Position numbers and translations under genes: made by a program. The notes under the pieces were generated by a model. That model ran no database searches, was not told the DNA's origin, and saw only the letters and a program-made list of their open reading frames with translations. A DNA stretch of 64,000 nt from Gnetum montanum (lineage: Eukaryota; Streptophyta; Gnetopsida; Gnetales; Gnetaceae): positions 125,420 through 189,419 of the forward strand of contig MNCI01020816.1 of NCBI GenBank assembly GCA_015680685.1, written 5' to 3'. How positions within the stretch are numbered: the first letter of the stretch is position 1; every line of letters starts with the position of its first letter. Positions 1-10,319 of the stretch are shown here, in pieces.

Positions 1-199
1 TTCCCATTGTGCATTCATGGGACCATCATTGTTAGTTTTGGTCTCTCCTACTCTATCGAGCTTCTTGACTTTGTGGTTAATAGTAGGAGTTTCTTCTTGA
101 AACTCCACTTTAGATCCTTATTTGATTTTAACATTGTTGACAACCAAAGGAAACTCACTATTGCCATGGATGATTATCTCACCTCCTCATAAGGCACGT

Positions 200-500
200 G
201 AATTTCTTGGTGGATGGGTGAGAATATAGCTCATAATTGAGCTAGCCAAGGCCTCCCTAGGATAAGATTAAATCCTAGCATCTTTTCCACCACTAAAAAT
301 TTGGTTGTTGTGGAGAATGGTTCCCCTGGCACAAAGTCTAAATAAATGGAATATTTTATGGCCACCCAAGATCCATTGAAGGATTTAAGGGTAGAAGTTG
401 AAGTGTATTAAATGTGCTCCATTAGGCCTAAATGTTTAACAATGGTATAAGATATTACGTTAGTTGCTCCTCCATCATCAACGTGCATCCTATGCACTCT
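200..500 (-). pseudogene. Retropepsin (aspartic protease) remnant of gypsy element
   Basis: The minus strand reads VDDGGATNVISYTIVKHLG at about 435-482, matching the active-site segment of plant gypsy proteases (usual form VDxGSxxNxxPxxxxKxLG); the catalytic Asp is present. About 65 codons on, LILGRPWLAQ (about 240-270) matches the LLGRPWI motif near the domain's C-terminus. A stop separates the two motifs and another follows the second. The enzyme would have matured the Gag-Pol polyprotein; it is not expressible here. Confidence 0.65.
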
Positions 501-559
501 GTATTGACCAATTCTTATGGTTATAAATAGGAGAGCTTTGGTTGTCTCACCATCCTAGA

Positions 560-1340
560 GGTTGGTTTTGACCTCACTATCATTGAATACTAGTGTTGCT
601 AACCTCATTTCTTCCTTTGGTGAGGGAGGTACCACCACTACAATGATAAACTTCTCACTAGTGTGGATGTCATACAAGCTATGGGATGTGTTATTTTACT
701 TTAGAGACTATTTGACTTGCTCCATAGCATTGAGGAAGTCCTTATCATTGGTTGTTTCCTTCTTGTTTTTGTCATTCTTGACTTTTTCCATGCATCCCAG
801 GATGCAAACTTTGTATTCCAATTGTTGTGTCTTGGCCTCTTTTCCATTCCCTTATTATTTAGGATCCTCACATGGTTGACTAGTTGAGACAACTTGAGCA
901 TTAGAGCTCATTTGGATACATCAAATAGGAGTGAGCTTCGATGGGCCCACTAATTTCCATGCCTTGGCCTACTTGTTGTCTTTGTTTTTAGGCCTCGACA
1001 CAGGCTTCTGATGTTGTTTACTTGACAATTTTTTGTTATGGTTGTTTGGTTTAGAAGAAGTTGTTGCATTGGCCAACATGGAAGAATGTTATTCAATTTT
1101 AACTATTGGTTTAGTTTCAATGGGAGGGAGCACCTTGATCACAAAAGGATCCTTAGGAAGAATGAATGATGGTATCCTTACAAGAAAAGGAGGCCTTGTG
1201 CTAGTCAAATCTGAAGGGCCTCTATCATTGCAAGGAGGTACCCGAATCACGAACAACTCCTTTATAGGTTTAGAGTCATTGTTTACATTGAATGTCATAA
1301 CGGTGTATGGGCTATTTTTGGCATTTAGTGGATTCTTGTA
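560..1340 (-). pseudogene. Linker between gag and protease of the left gypsy element
   Basis: Open stretches on the minus strand (for example 1089-1298, starting MTFNVNNDSKPIKELFV) are rich in Pro, Lys and acidic residues and have no recognisable fold. Gypsy Tat gag proteins commonly have a variable low-complexity stretch between the Cys/His motif and protease, and position is the only reason for the call. The plus-strand open frames over the same bases look like chance. Confidence 0.4.
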
Positions 1341-1379
1341 GACCTACATGAATTGATTTTGTGGTCTAACTTGGTTAGA

Positions 1380-2810
1380 GACATCAAGGACCAACTCACC
1401 CTTATTTATCATCTTTTGTAGGTCATCTTTTAGTACTAGGCAAAAGTTGGTATCATGACTTGATAGTTGGTGATACTGGCAAAATCAGACAAGTTTGAAG
1501 TATGTAGGCAATAGTGGATCATCCTTGGTTGCAAGGGTAGGGTTCTTAGTGATTTCACATAGTCTGTCATGCCTCTTGTGGGCATTCTCAGTCATTTTTT
1601 TATATTGTATTCTTCCACTCTTTAAGAACTAGTCAAGGAGCTCATATGGTTTTAATGGTAGCCTATTGTACTTAGACCAATCTTTTAGTTTGAAATTAGG
1701 CCTTGTATTGCCTAATGTAGAGGCCCTAGATGTTGATGGTTGGTAATTCATTGTGGAAGCCTTGGGTTTATTTGTTGTAGTCCCTTCCATTGTTTTATTT
1801 TCTTTGGTCATAGTGGCCATGGCTACATTTTTTTACCTCTCTCTTTCCTTATCTTTTTGAGTGTGTTGGATCTTATATGCCATGTAAGTATGGTCATGGT
1901 TTGCCTCCATGACATTCTCTATGTTTCTTATTTGAGAAAAGACTTAGCTAGCTGACCGTGTGTCTAGATAGTAGAGTTTGGACTTAATGAAATCATTAAC
2001 TATCCCCTTGAATATGGCAAGAATATGGATCTCACCTATGGGCTATGAAATCTCATTTAGAAGAGCATTCCATCATTGTATAATTTTTGTACAAGTTTAG
2101 GGGATCTTTGCTTGAACTTAATTAATTGATCAAGAGTCATGTTGGGCTTCAAGTTGTACTTGAAGCAATTAACAAATTGTGATATAGATCCTACGACCAA
2201 AGATGGATATCCTCTTGGTAATGCATGGAACCAGTCCAAAGCCTTCCTCGTTAGGGACATAGGGAATATTCACATTATAGTATGCAGGAAAGCTTACAAT
2301 AATAAATAGTCATAATAAAATATGATAAGGTGTGCATTAGGGACACCCTCACTATTATACTTGGTGAATTAAGAAATAGGGATGCCAAATGAAAGAGGTA
2401 TCTATGGGATGACAGGATTGATTAGATCATTCTGATAGAAATCCATGATTTTCACCATCTAGGTTCTAGAGGCCTTAAGCTTCTATAACTCTTCCATAAG
2501 ATCCTAGACTATTTGGAATGCTTGATCTAGGCCTTAGGGAATCACAGTAGGCTATGAAATCTATAAAAATAGCTGAGGTGTGTGTTGAGAGGCCTATGGC
2601 CTCATGATGGGTTGTGGCATCAAAGGGAGAGGTTGAGTCATTACAGTTGTAGGCTAACCAAACAGTAAAAAGGAGGTTGGAGCAAGTACATAGGGAATAA
2701 AAGGTATGAAGGAAATTTTTAACCCATGGATTATTTGGGGTCCCACTATGGGATCCATGATTAGAAAGAAGGGATGATTGGTGGTGATAACCACTAATGA
2801 TGTCCAAGTT
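1380..2810 (-). pseudogene. Gag core and Cys/His motif of the left gypsy element
   Basis: At 2057-2260 the minus strand encodes MSLTRKALDWFHALPRG and then LDQLIKFKQRSPKLVQKLY. This matches the retrotransposon gag domain (usual form MSLTGxAxxWFxxLPxGSI, then a TMDxLxxLKQ-like helix). At about 1455-1500 it reads CQYHQLSSHDTNFC followed by LKDDLQKMINKGEL, a CxxH(x4)H(x4)C motif. The segment 1629-1820 includes RLPLKPYELLD, also typical just before this motif. The frame shifts several times. The product would have formed the particle shell. Confidence 0.65.
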
Positions 2811-2944
2811 GACTATGATTGTGTAGCAAATGGCATAGATGAGAAGATGGATGTGGTTTGGAGCACCAATTGAATTTGATGTGCCACTATAATAGGTGCT
2901 AGCCCAAACATGGTTGGGTAGATAGGTTTTGAAGGTTGAGGGAC

Positions 2945-3328
2945 TTACCCCATGGATGAGGTAGGAGAGACTAAGGTGGGTACAGTGGTTTGGGGGGATG
3001 ATTGTTGAAATAGGCTCCCTAAGAAGTTTTCTAGTTTAGGCTCCACCTTGAATTCATCTTGTTCTTCATGTTGGCTCTTAGAGCTTGATTTCCCATCTTG
3101 CTCATCCATATCAATTATATGAGATAGAATATGTGTGTTGACATTGAAGAGTGGTATTTTGTCATAAGGGGAATGAATATATTCTTTCCCATTGTGGTGA
3201 ATGAATTTGTATTTACACTTGGATTCCACCTCCACACATGGAATGAGCAAAATTACATGGATCTTCGCATAGATGAAATTATAATGGTTTTTATTAATGA
3301 TTGCAAAATGTAATCTTTGACCTGTCAA
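2945..3328 (-). pseudogene. N-terminal gag extension, open for 127 codons
   Basis: This is the longest open stretch of the left element, starting MTGQRLHFAIINKNHYNF. It has a charged tail (MDEQDGKSSSKSQHEEQDE) and then a Pro/Thr/Ser-rich end. It lies directly upstream of the gag core in the same direction and probably encodes the gag N-terminus, though I recognise no domain. The first Met is only the first in frame. Confidence 0.4.
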
Positions 3329-3339
3329 CCTATGTAACT

Positions 3340-5150
3340 ATCTACATTTAGCTACTATGAGGTCTTTAGGGTTATAGACTCTCATACATCTTGGTTAAAT
3401 GTCATGTTGATTAGGTTGAGGGGCAAGATGGTTGATTCGCTAAATGACATGTTTACTAGTTTTAGAATTTGTTTAATAAATTTTAAAAATTAACTTTTGT
3501 GTCAAAATTCTAGTAAAGAAGGGGTTATGGCTAGAAAATAATGTAAAATACAACTATAGGTGTAATGTAAGTTGCAGTGACAATTATGTGTACTGCACTT
3601 GGAAAAATGTGGAAGTTTTAGATGTGTTGGAAGTACCAACTACATTGAATTTTCTAGTAGTATCTACACTAGAGTGTGTGTAGTAGACCATTATATTGTC
3701 TAGCCAACTATGCTAAGTTAGGTGGTAGGAAATGGGTTTTCACCTAGCAAAACCAAGCTAGTAGTTTTTTTATTCTCCAAAGGGGGTGCACTAGTTTTGA
3801 AATTTATTTGTGAATTTTGATGTTCCCAATGACTATGCTAGAGCCTTGGGAATGACTACACTAGGTTTTTCCACAAGATTTCACAATGGATGGATTTGGG
3901 TTTTTAAGTAGGTTGTGTTGATTTCTAGGATATCCCAAATGTCGGTTTTCCAAGCTTCAATATGACTATGCTAGCTTGAGAAATTCCAGCAACTACTGTG
4001 AAATGGTGTAGAAACAATAACTATGCTAGGTATTTAGTTGTGGGAATTTGAATACCAACATTGGTTTTATGGGTAGATGCTTACAAGTTTTAGATTTCAA
4101 AACATAGAAGACCTAATTTTGGAAAATGTTTGGAAAACATTTTGGAAACTATTTTGTAAAAGGTCTTTGGAAAATGTTTTGAAAAATGATTTTGGGCTAA
4201 GAATTTCGGCAAAAGCCATCATTCTAGGACTAGAAAACCTATTGTGCCTAAAAAATTTAATCACTAGAAAAAACCAAAGATCTCAAACACAGAAATAGTT
4301 TTTGACATTAAATCCCAAGGGCCTCCAAGAAAGAGGATTCAAGTTACCTTGGATGGTCTAGCTAATCACCCAAGGACTTATAAAATGTAAATAGAAATAG
4401 AAAGATAAAATTGCAAATTCAAATAAAAGTAAACATAGAATTAAACTTAAACAAAATCTACACTACGAATAAACTTGTATGCTTTATTAAAAAATAGCAA
4501 AATGCTCAGTGTATAGTTCAAAGAGTATAGATTGTGTGCCTAGATGCACAGGAAGCTTGTCTGAATGGAGCTTGAATCTTGTTAGAGTTGGTAGGTTGTA
4601 TTCTGTAGTCGAACTCCATGATCCAAGTATCCCTTGCCCTCCAACTTCAATCGTCAAGAGCCTCTTGTTGGTTTTTACTCAAATCTACAACTTTTGGATG
4701 TTAACGGTGTGCACAATGGTGTTTGCCTCTAATGGAAATGGGACCATGCTAAGAGTCTCTAGTGCTAAGGTAGATTCTAATTACTTTCCAAAAGTCTTCC
4801 AAAATGCTAAAATGGATTTTTTAAGTGCTAAAGTTTGCTACAATGATATGGTTGCCAAAAATATTCTAGAACTTTAATGAAATGTTCAAGTTTGGCCTTT
4901 ATAGACTTTGGAATTACTAAATTTAGGTTGCAAATTTCTATCATGATTGTTGATAAATTAATGTTGTTTGTGGGTATTTCAAGCCATGATTCCCAATGTA
5001 TTTTACCATTTATGATAAATTTTGACACCCAAGGGCCATCAAAACCACACTAGATATTAAAAATAGTAAATAGACTTTTGTAACTATGCTAGCCTCACCT
5101 CAACTATGATGGCCTTGGAGAGTGGTAAACCCCATAAACTACTTAATTTT
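3340..5150 (-). repeat. LTR-like / 5' untranslated DNA with dispersed CTATGCTAG motif
   Basis: No coding trace. It lies upstream of gag, where the 5' LTR should be. The short motif ACTATGCTAG and close variants recur irregularly (about 3706, 3832, 3968, 4019, 5084). A stretch at about 4300-4560 resembles 6840-7170 in order and spacing: CCAAGGGCCTCC against CCATGGGTCTCT, then both with CTAATCAC/TTGATCAC, and later TAGATGCACAGG in both. That suggests two diverged copies of one LTR. No PBS or clean LTR end was found. Confidence 0.35.
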
Positions 5151-5159
5151 ATATAGTAT

Positions 5160-6080
5160 AAACAAAGTATTTTTTTATTGTCTTACATATGAAATATCAT
5201 TGATTTCTGCAACATAAATCAATATGAGCTAATGACTTTTATTTTGAATATCATAGGTACTCAAGATATTTCTGCAACAAGAATCGATATGGATGACATG
5301 GATCCATATCAAGATAGTTCTTAGGATTGATACCTTAAATTCCAAAGAACAAAAATATCAAGAACAATGAAGATATCAATTATGATAGAAGTAATCAACT
5401 TATGATGATGATCAAGGAGGATTAAGGTTGTGATGGAAATTAACAACAATACATAGATTGGCATTGATACTTGTGACAAGGATCAATTATCCTCTACCTA
5501 ATTCTAGATACTTTTATAGTATAAATAAATGTCTCAATTCATGCTAGGTCAAGGAGGAAGACAAAGAAAGAAATAAAAGAGGATCGATACCCAAGAAAAC
5601 CCATGTCAAGATGAAGTTCAATTCCCCTTGAAATTATTAAGTGAGGATTTGTTAAGCCTCATGGCAACTATAGACCATTAGAGTCCATTGTTGGGCTGTT
5701 GAGGTTGCTATATTGTCAAGATAGTAAGGCAAAATCACAAATTAGGTGAAGTCTTCCTTGTATTACTCATAATTTATGTTTGTATCTCTAACTTCAATTT
5801 GATTTAATCATAAATCCTCATTCTTTAACTTGTGATTTGAAGTTAGAATGAAGATGCATATTTTTACTTATGAGTGATAATCATAAGTGTGGAATTTATT
5901 TGGATTCAATTCTAATCATTTATTATCTTCATGAACTTTTGAATTTTGAACCATTCCTCTACAAATACAACTCATGGGTCAGTCATAGACGAGGTGACTT
6001 CTCTATAACAAAAGATAACAATTAAAGTAATCTAGCACCAAATTTTACTCAGGTCGTAAGAGAGCTACGATATCATTGTT
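5160..6080. other. Unassigned AT-rich segment between two LTR-like copies
   Basis: No coding trace. The motif GATATTTCTGCAACA with ATCGATATG/AATCAATATG recurs at 5190-5300, and many GATCAA/ATCAAG runs follow. A TATA-like TATAGTATAAATAAATG sits at about 5516 on the plus strand. It separates the LTR-like stretches 3340-5150 and 6080-7600 and could be a solo LTR inserted on the plus strand, but no terminal repeats were found. Confidence 0.25.
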
Positions 6081-7600
6081 AGAATTAGTTGAGAGATGTG
6101 GTGACTATGCTGGCCATGTGAAGATTGGTAGGAATTCATGATGACTATGTTGGCCATGCTACCACCACTAGAAAAGTGTCATGACTACACTGGTCATTGC
6201 TAGGAAAATGAAAAACCCAACAAATCAAACGCTGGCCTTGTAGCTTCCACATTGGGTTTTGTAAAAACTATGCTAGGAATTCTGGGAATTGGAAAATCCA
6301 AAAACACTAATGCTATGTGTAGGTGGCTCCAAAATAGTTGAGGTTATACCTTGACAAAAACCCATGAAAATTCCAAGTTTGATAATCCGCAAGGCATTTT
6401 TAGCATTCCCAAGCCCAAATATAGACATGACATTACTTTTTCCACTTGGGAAGTGAGGTAATAGCAACTTATGAGGTATTTTTTAGTTCCAAAAAGTTAA
6501 ATTATGCAAGATTGTAGCTTATGGACTACCAACCTTACATTTACAATAAAACATTACCTCAAGTTGGATGGTGAAGGTTACATGTTACAACATGCATTTT
6601 CTATGTGGTGTTACATGTAGAGAAATCCAAAAACAAGGCACTTAGTCTAAAATACACTAGTGTTACAAATCACTCAAAATGACTTTTATGCACTAAATAT
6701 GTTGTTATGAAAAGGCTAAAATAGGCAAACAGTGTCTACACCCAAGTTTGGGCAAAGAATAGATAGAGGCCCTTCTTCTGATGTCAGAAAAGTTTATTGA
6801 TACAAAAAACTTGAGCTAGAAATCAAATTGGTTTTTGCAAAATAGTTTTACCTCAAGATCCATGGGTCTCTGAAAGGATCTAAGGTGCCTTAGGTAATCT
6901 TGTTGATCACATATTGACTTAAAATTCTATTACTAAATGAAATAAGTGAAAAATAAGCAATGACATAAGCAAATGACATATCCAATGCTGGATCTATGAA
7001 AATTGAGAGAAACTATAGAAATAATGAAAACTTTTGGCAAAAACAAACTACAAACTTTGTATTAAATATTGTAAAATTGACTAGCTTTTACAACTTGAGA
7101 ATATAGAATATTCAAAGATCTCTCTAAATATATCAATTGGAATTAGATGCACAGGTATGAAAGATATGTTTTGCAAGTTAACCTACACTTCCAACTAGAT
7201 CGATATGCTCTTAAAATATTAGCTACAACAAGCTCTTAGTACTTCTAATGATCTACTTGCCAAAAAAGGGTCTTCTACTTTTCCTACCAAAAAGGTCCAA
7301 AAAAGAGGGCAAATATGATGTCAATTTTTGTTTAAATATACCATAATTTGGTATCTCTCCTTTGATTAGGCTTTGACAAGTTTTCTTAAATAGTTACACA
7401 CTATTTTTGTCACTAGCATTTTTTAACACTATGAGTTTAATGATAATATTTTTGACAACGTATTTGATAATTACAAGCTCGAATACTCTATTTTGATGTA
7501 ATTCATAGCATATTTAACATCTTATTCCATGAATTATGCCTTACATAGTGAAAATGTTCCAGGATTTTGAGAAAGCAAGATCATAGTGAATTTTTTTAAG
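6080..7600 (-). repeat. Second LTR-like stretch, diverged copy of 3.6-5.1 kb
   Basis: The CTATGCTAG/CTATGCTGGCC motif continues (about 6106, 6146, 6186, 6268). The 6840-7170 part aligns loosely with 4300-4560. No gene is visible; open frames here are short and lack domain similarity. Probably the remainder of the old LTR. Confidence 0.3.
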
Positions 7601-8043
7601 GAAAATCAAGGCATTTATGTTTGCTCCTGAATACGATCAAAACTATAATTAAAATTTGACTATAAGACTTCCTTGTTTACAATTGAAATTTTCTTTGAGT
7701 TGTTTTAAGCACATGTAATGGCCAAGAGAGGTCAAGAAAGGCATTGGTTTTTTTTTTCTTTTTTTCCTTTTTTTTTGTGCAATGACACAGAAGAGGTCTT
7801 GGCCAATACTACAACCTAGCCAACCATGACATGAAATGATGAAACATGGCAACCCTATTGTGTAGCAATAGGAGGTAGACTGCCCAATGATGTGATCTCA
7901 TAGCCCTACCACACAACAATGTAGTAGGATAACTATCTTGCTACAAAGCATGGCCATGGGCTAAGGTCCAAGATAATAATAATTTTCTTAAATGCAACTT
8001 GGAACATTAACCAAGTGGCTAGAGGTGTTGGATCCCAAAAAAT
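7600..8043. other. Unassigned stretch with a 33-base T-rich tract
   Basis: No gene seen. At about 7747-7779 is an almost pure T tract broken by single C residues, which on the minus strand could be a decayed poly(A) tail. The rest is unremarkable AT-rich DNA. Confidence 0.3.
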
Positions 8044-8063
8044 GAATAATAATAATAATAATA
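8044..8063. repeat. (AAT)n microsatellite at the presumed LINE 3' end
   Basis: Six to seven AAT units in a row. Read on the minus strand it would be an (ATT)n run directly after the LINE 3' region, a plausible LINE tail. Confidence 0.75.
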
Positions 8064-10190
8064 AAATTTGTAGTACATCATATCAACAAAGAGAGAATCT
8101 AAAGAAAAAGACCAACAATTTTGGGTGTCTTTTCAAGTTTTTATCCTTACAAGCAAGCCTTAAAAAACCTTTTCTCTAGGATAAAAAAAGGATCATGCCT
8201 TGCCCTTATTGTCCTCATGAATTTTTATTTTGTACTAAAGGGTTTCTTGTAAACAGAAGGAGAAAACACTCTCTAAAAAATAATACATCAATTAGAGATA
8301 AAGAAAAAATAGCAACAAATTCTAAAAGCTTTCCATCCTTGAGCCTACAAAATAAAAGAAAATTAATACTATAGAAAAAATTTAATTATTTTGCTTTCAC
8401 TATGAGCTCTTTTGCTTGAAAGTGTAGCTGAAAAGCAATAGTTTTAAGAATTTAGTATTTGACACATAAAGAGAGATCATGATTATGCTATTGTTGCTCA
8501 AAAATAACTGCACATCGAAGCTTCCAAATAGAGGAGAGAATAAGTGATCTAAGATAATTTCAAATATAAAGAAATAAAGTAGATAAAGTAGGCTAATCAT
8601 TAGTATGACTTCCTTAATGTTTGGTTGAAAATTGTTACAAATTCTAGATATTCATTTCCAAGCATGCTAAGCAATAAAACACTTAGAAAAACATAGGAAA
8701 ATAATTTTTTAATTTTATTAAAAGAACATTAAGGAGAAATATTTCTCATATGGTTAAAAGGAGTACTCATAGGAAGACCTTGATGAATAAGACATGATAA
8801 AAAATATGAATTCTAGGAAATATAAGATTGTCAAATATCTTTCATCTTCCCCATCCAAAAGTATGACGATAATTTCATTTTGTAAGCATTATTAAATTTG
8901 CGATAAATAAAATAATTCTTTGTAATAATCTCATAAGTAGCTTTCAAATTAAGTAGAAAAACATATCTACAATCGTACTACAAAATATCTAGAAAGGCCT
9001 AATGCAAATTGTTATTAACTTTAAATAAAATATCAAGATTAGAAATTAATTTTTTAAAATTATTTTTCCTCTTTCTATTCAAATTAAAGAGGCTAGAAGC
9101 TTCATTTCAAGTAATCCATCTATCATGCGTACACAAATAAGAAACTACAATGATACCAAATTTTCTCCAAGTGGTACGTAATCTAGATTCATTACTAGCC
9201 CAAGCTTCTTCATCAAAAGGAAGCCACCATGGGCTAATTTACTTAATCATATCTTTTGAAACTTTAATATGATTATAATTCCAATATTTACTAAGCTTTC
9301 ACAATGTCTTCCAAATTTATTTAAGAATGGAGAACCAAAAATAGAAATGGCCTTAGGAAAAAGAAGACAATGAAGAAAGTTATTAGAAGACTGAATATTA
9401 TCATTCGTAGTTTTTTCTTACATAATTCTATTTCTTAAAAGGAGCATCTAAACATCATCTCCATTAATGGACTTTGAAATTCATTTTGCTACAAGAAATA
9501 CCCTAGTTATAACAATTAATGAGCCTAAGTCTTCCATCTTTCTTACTACTAGTGCAAATATCCCAAGCAATTCTATAAAAAAACCTTTTTTATGTTGCTT
9601 AGTAGATCAAAGAAACTGAAGAATAATATGATCAATTCTCTCATGAGAAGGTTTAGAAGAAGTCCAAATATTATAGTAATAAACATGAGTTAATTGAAGC
9701 ATTTTTTTAATAACTAAAACTTTGCCAACAAGGGTGAGGGTTTTTTCTTTCCATTTATTAAGCTTCTTTTAAATATTTTCAATTACATAGTTCCAAAAAA
9801 TAGTATGATTAGCCTAATAAAAAGGTATTCCTTAAATTTTGAAGATAATATTTTTTCAAGATTTCCAAGGCTTGAGAGTTACCCACACATCAATATTACC
9901 ACTACAATAAACAACAAATTTTTTCCAATTAATCTAAGAGAGAGTAAGATAACATATAGTAATCCTTCACTCTAGACAAAAGAATATTTATATGTTGAAG
10001 AGAATTATTAATCATAAAAAAAGAATCATCTACAAAGTGCATGCTAAGCAATTGTACCTTGATTATCAATTGAAATTCTTTTATAGATCATAATGTAGAT
10101 TATGTAAAAGAAAATGTACATCAATAACAAAAAGATAAGGAGCTAGAGGACAACCCTGATGAACTAATTGTAATGAAATTCCATTCAATC
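8064..10190 (-). pseudogene. L1-type LINE, RT C-terminal half and 3' region
   Basis: The minus strand reads VHQGCPLAPYLFVID (about 10110-10155), the LINE RT motif usually RQGCPLSPYLF, followed about 30 codons on by MHFVDDS (about 10040), the FADD catalytic box. Then come WKEKTLTLVGKVLVIK (about 9710-9757), WTSSKPSHERIDHIILQFLW, and MEDLGSLI...LVAKWISKSIN. These match the thumb region of plant L1-type ORF2 (WKGRxLSLAGRxxLIK, GGLGxxxLxxxNxALLxKW). Further on, 8600-8850 resembles the RVT-type zinc-binding tail (RIHIFYHVLFIK). Many stops. The rest of the RT is at 23.2-24.3 kb. Confidence 0.7.
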
Positions 10191-10319
10191 CTATCATAAC
10201 TAGAACTAATTGTAATGGATTTCAACTAGAACACACAAATTTCAGCTATTGTCAATGGATTTCAACTAGAACACACAAATTTCAATCCTGTGCAATTTCT
10301 CATAATAGTTTTTCTTCTC
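10190..10319. repeat. Short duplication at LINE/LTR junction
   Basis: The 30-base string beginning ATGGATTTCAACTAGAACAC occurs twice in tandem (about 10216 and 10256), with a third partial match at about 10348 inside the LTR. This is where LINE sequence meets the truncated LTR, so it probably records repair of the deletion that removed the outer LTR end. Confidence 0.5.

Larger units (their letters stand above)
1..3340 (-). mobile_element. Ty3/gypsy (Tat-like) element, gag-protease part, 5' half, runs off left edge
   Basis: Reading the minus strand from 3340 down to 1 gives, in order, a gag N-terminal extension, a gag core, a Cys/His motif, a linker and a retropepsin-like domain. That is the 5' half of a gypsy polyprotein; RT and integrase would lie left of position 1. 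Stops and frame changes interrupt every domain, so it is a relic. The CxxH(x4)H(x4)C motif followed by an LKDxL segment is the form common in Tat/Ogre gag proteins, hence the lineage call. It differs in sequence from the two Tat-like families further right. Confidence 0.7.

Noticed and set aside
1033-1341. Plus-strand frame of 102 codons
   Set aside because: Opposite the gag-protease linker; no domain, composition is that of a shadow frame.
7747-7779. Poly(T) tract as tail of a LINE or retrocopy
   Set aside because: No coding trace adjoins it directly; the LINE 3' region seems to end at the (AAT)n run 300 bases away.
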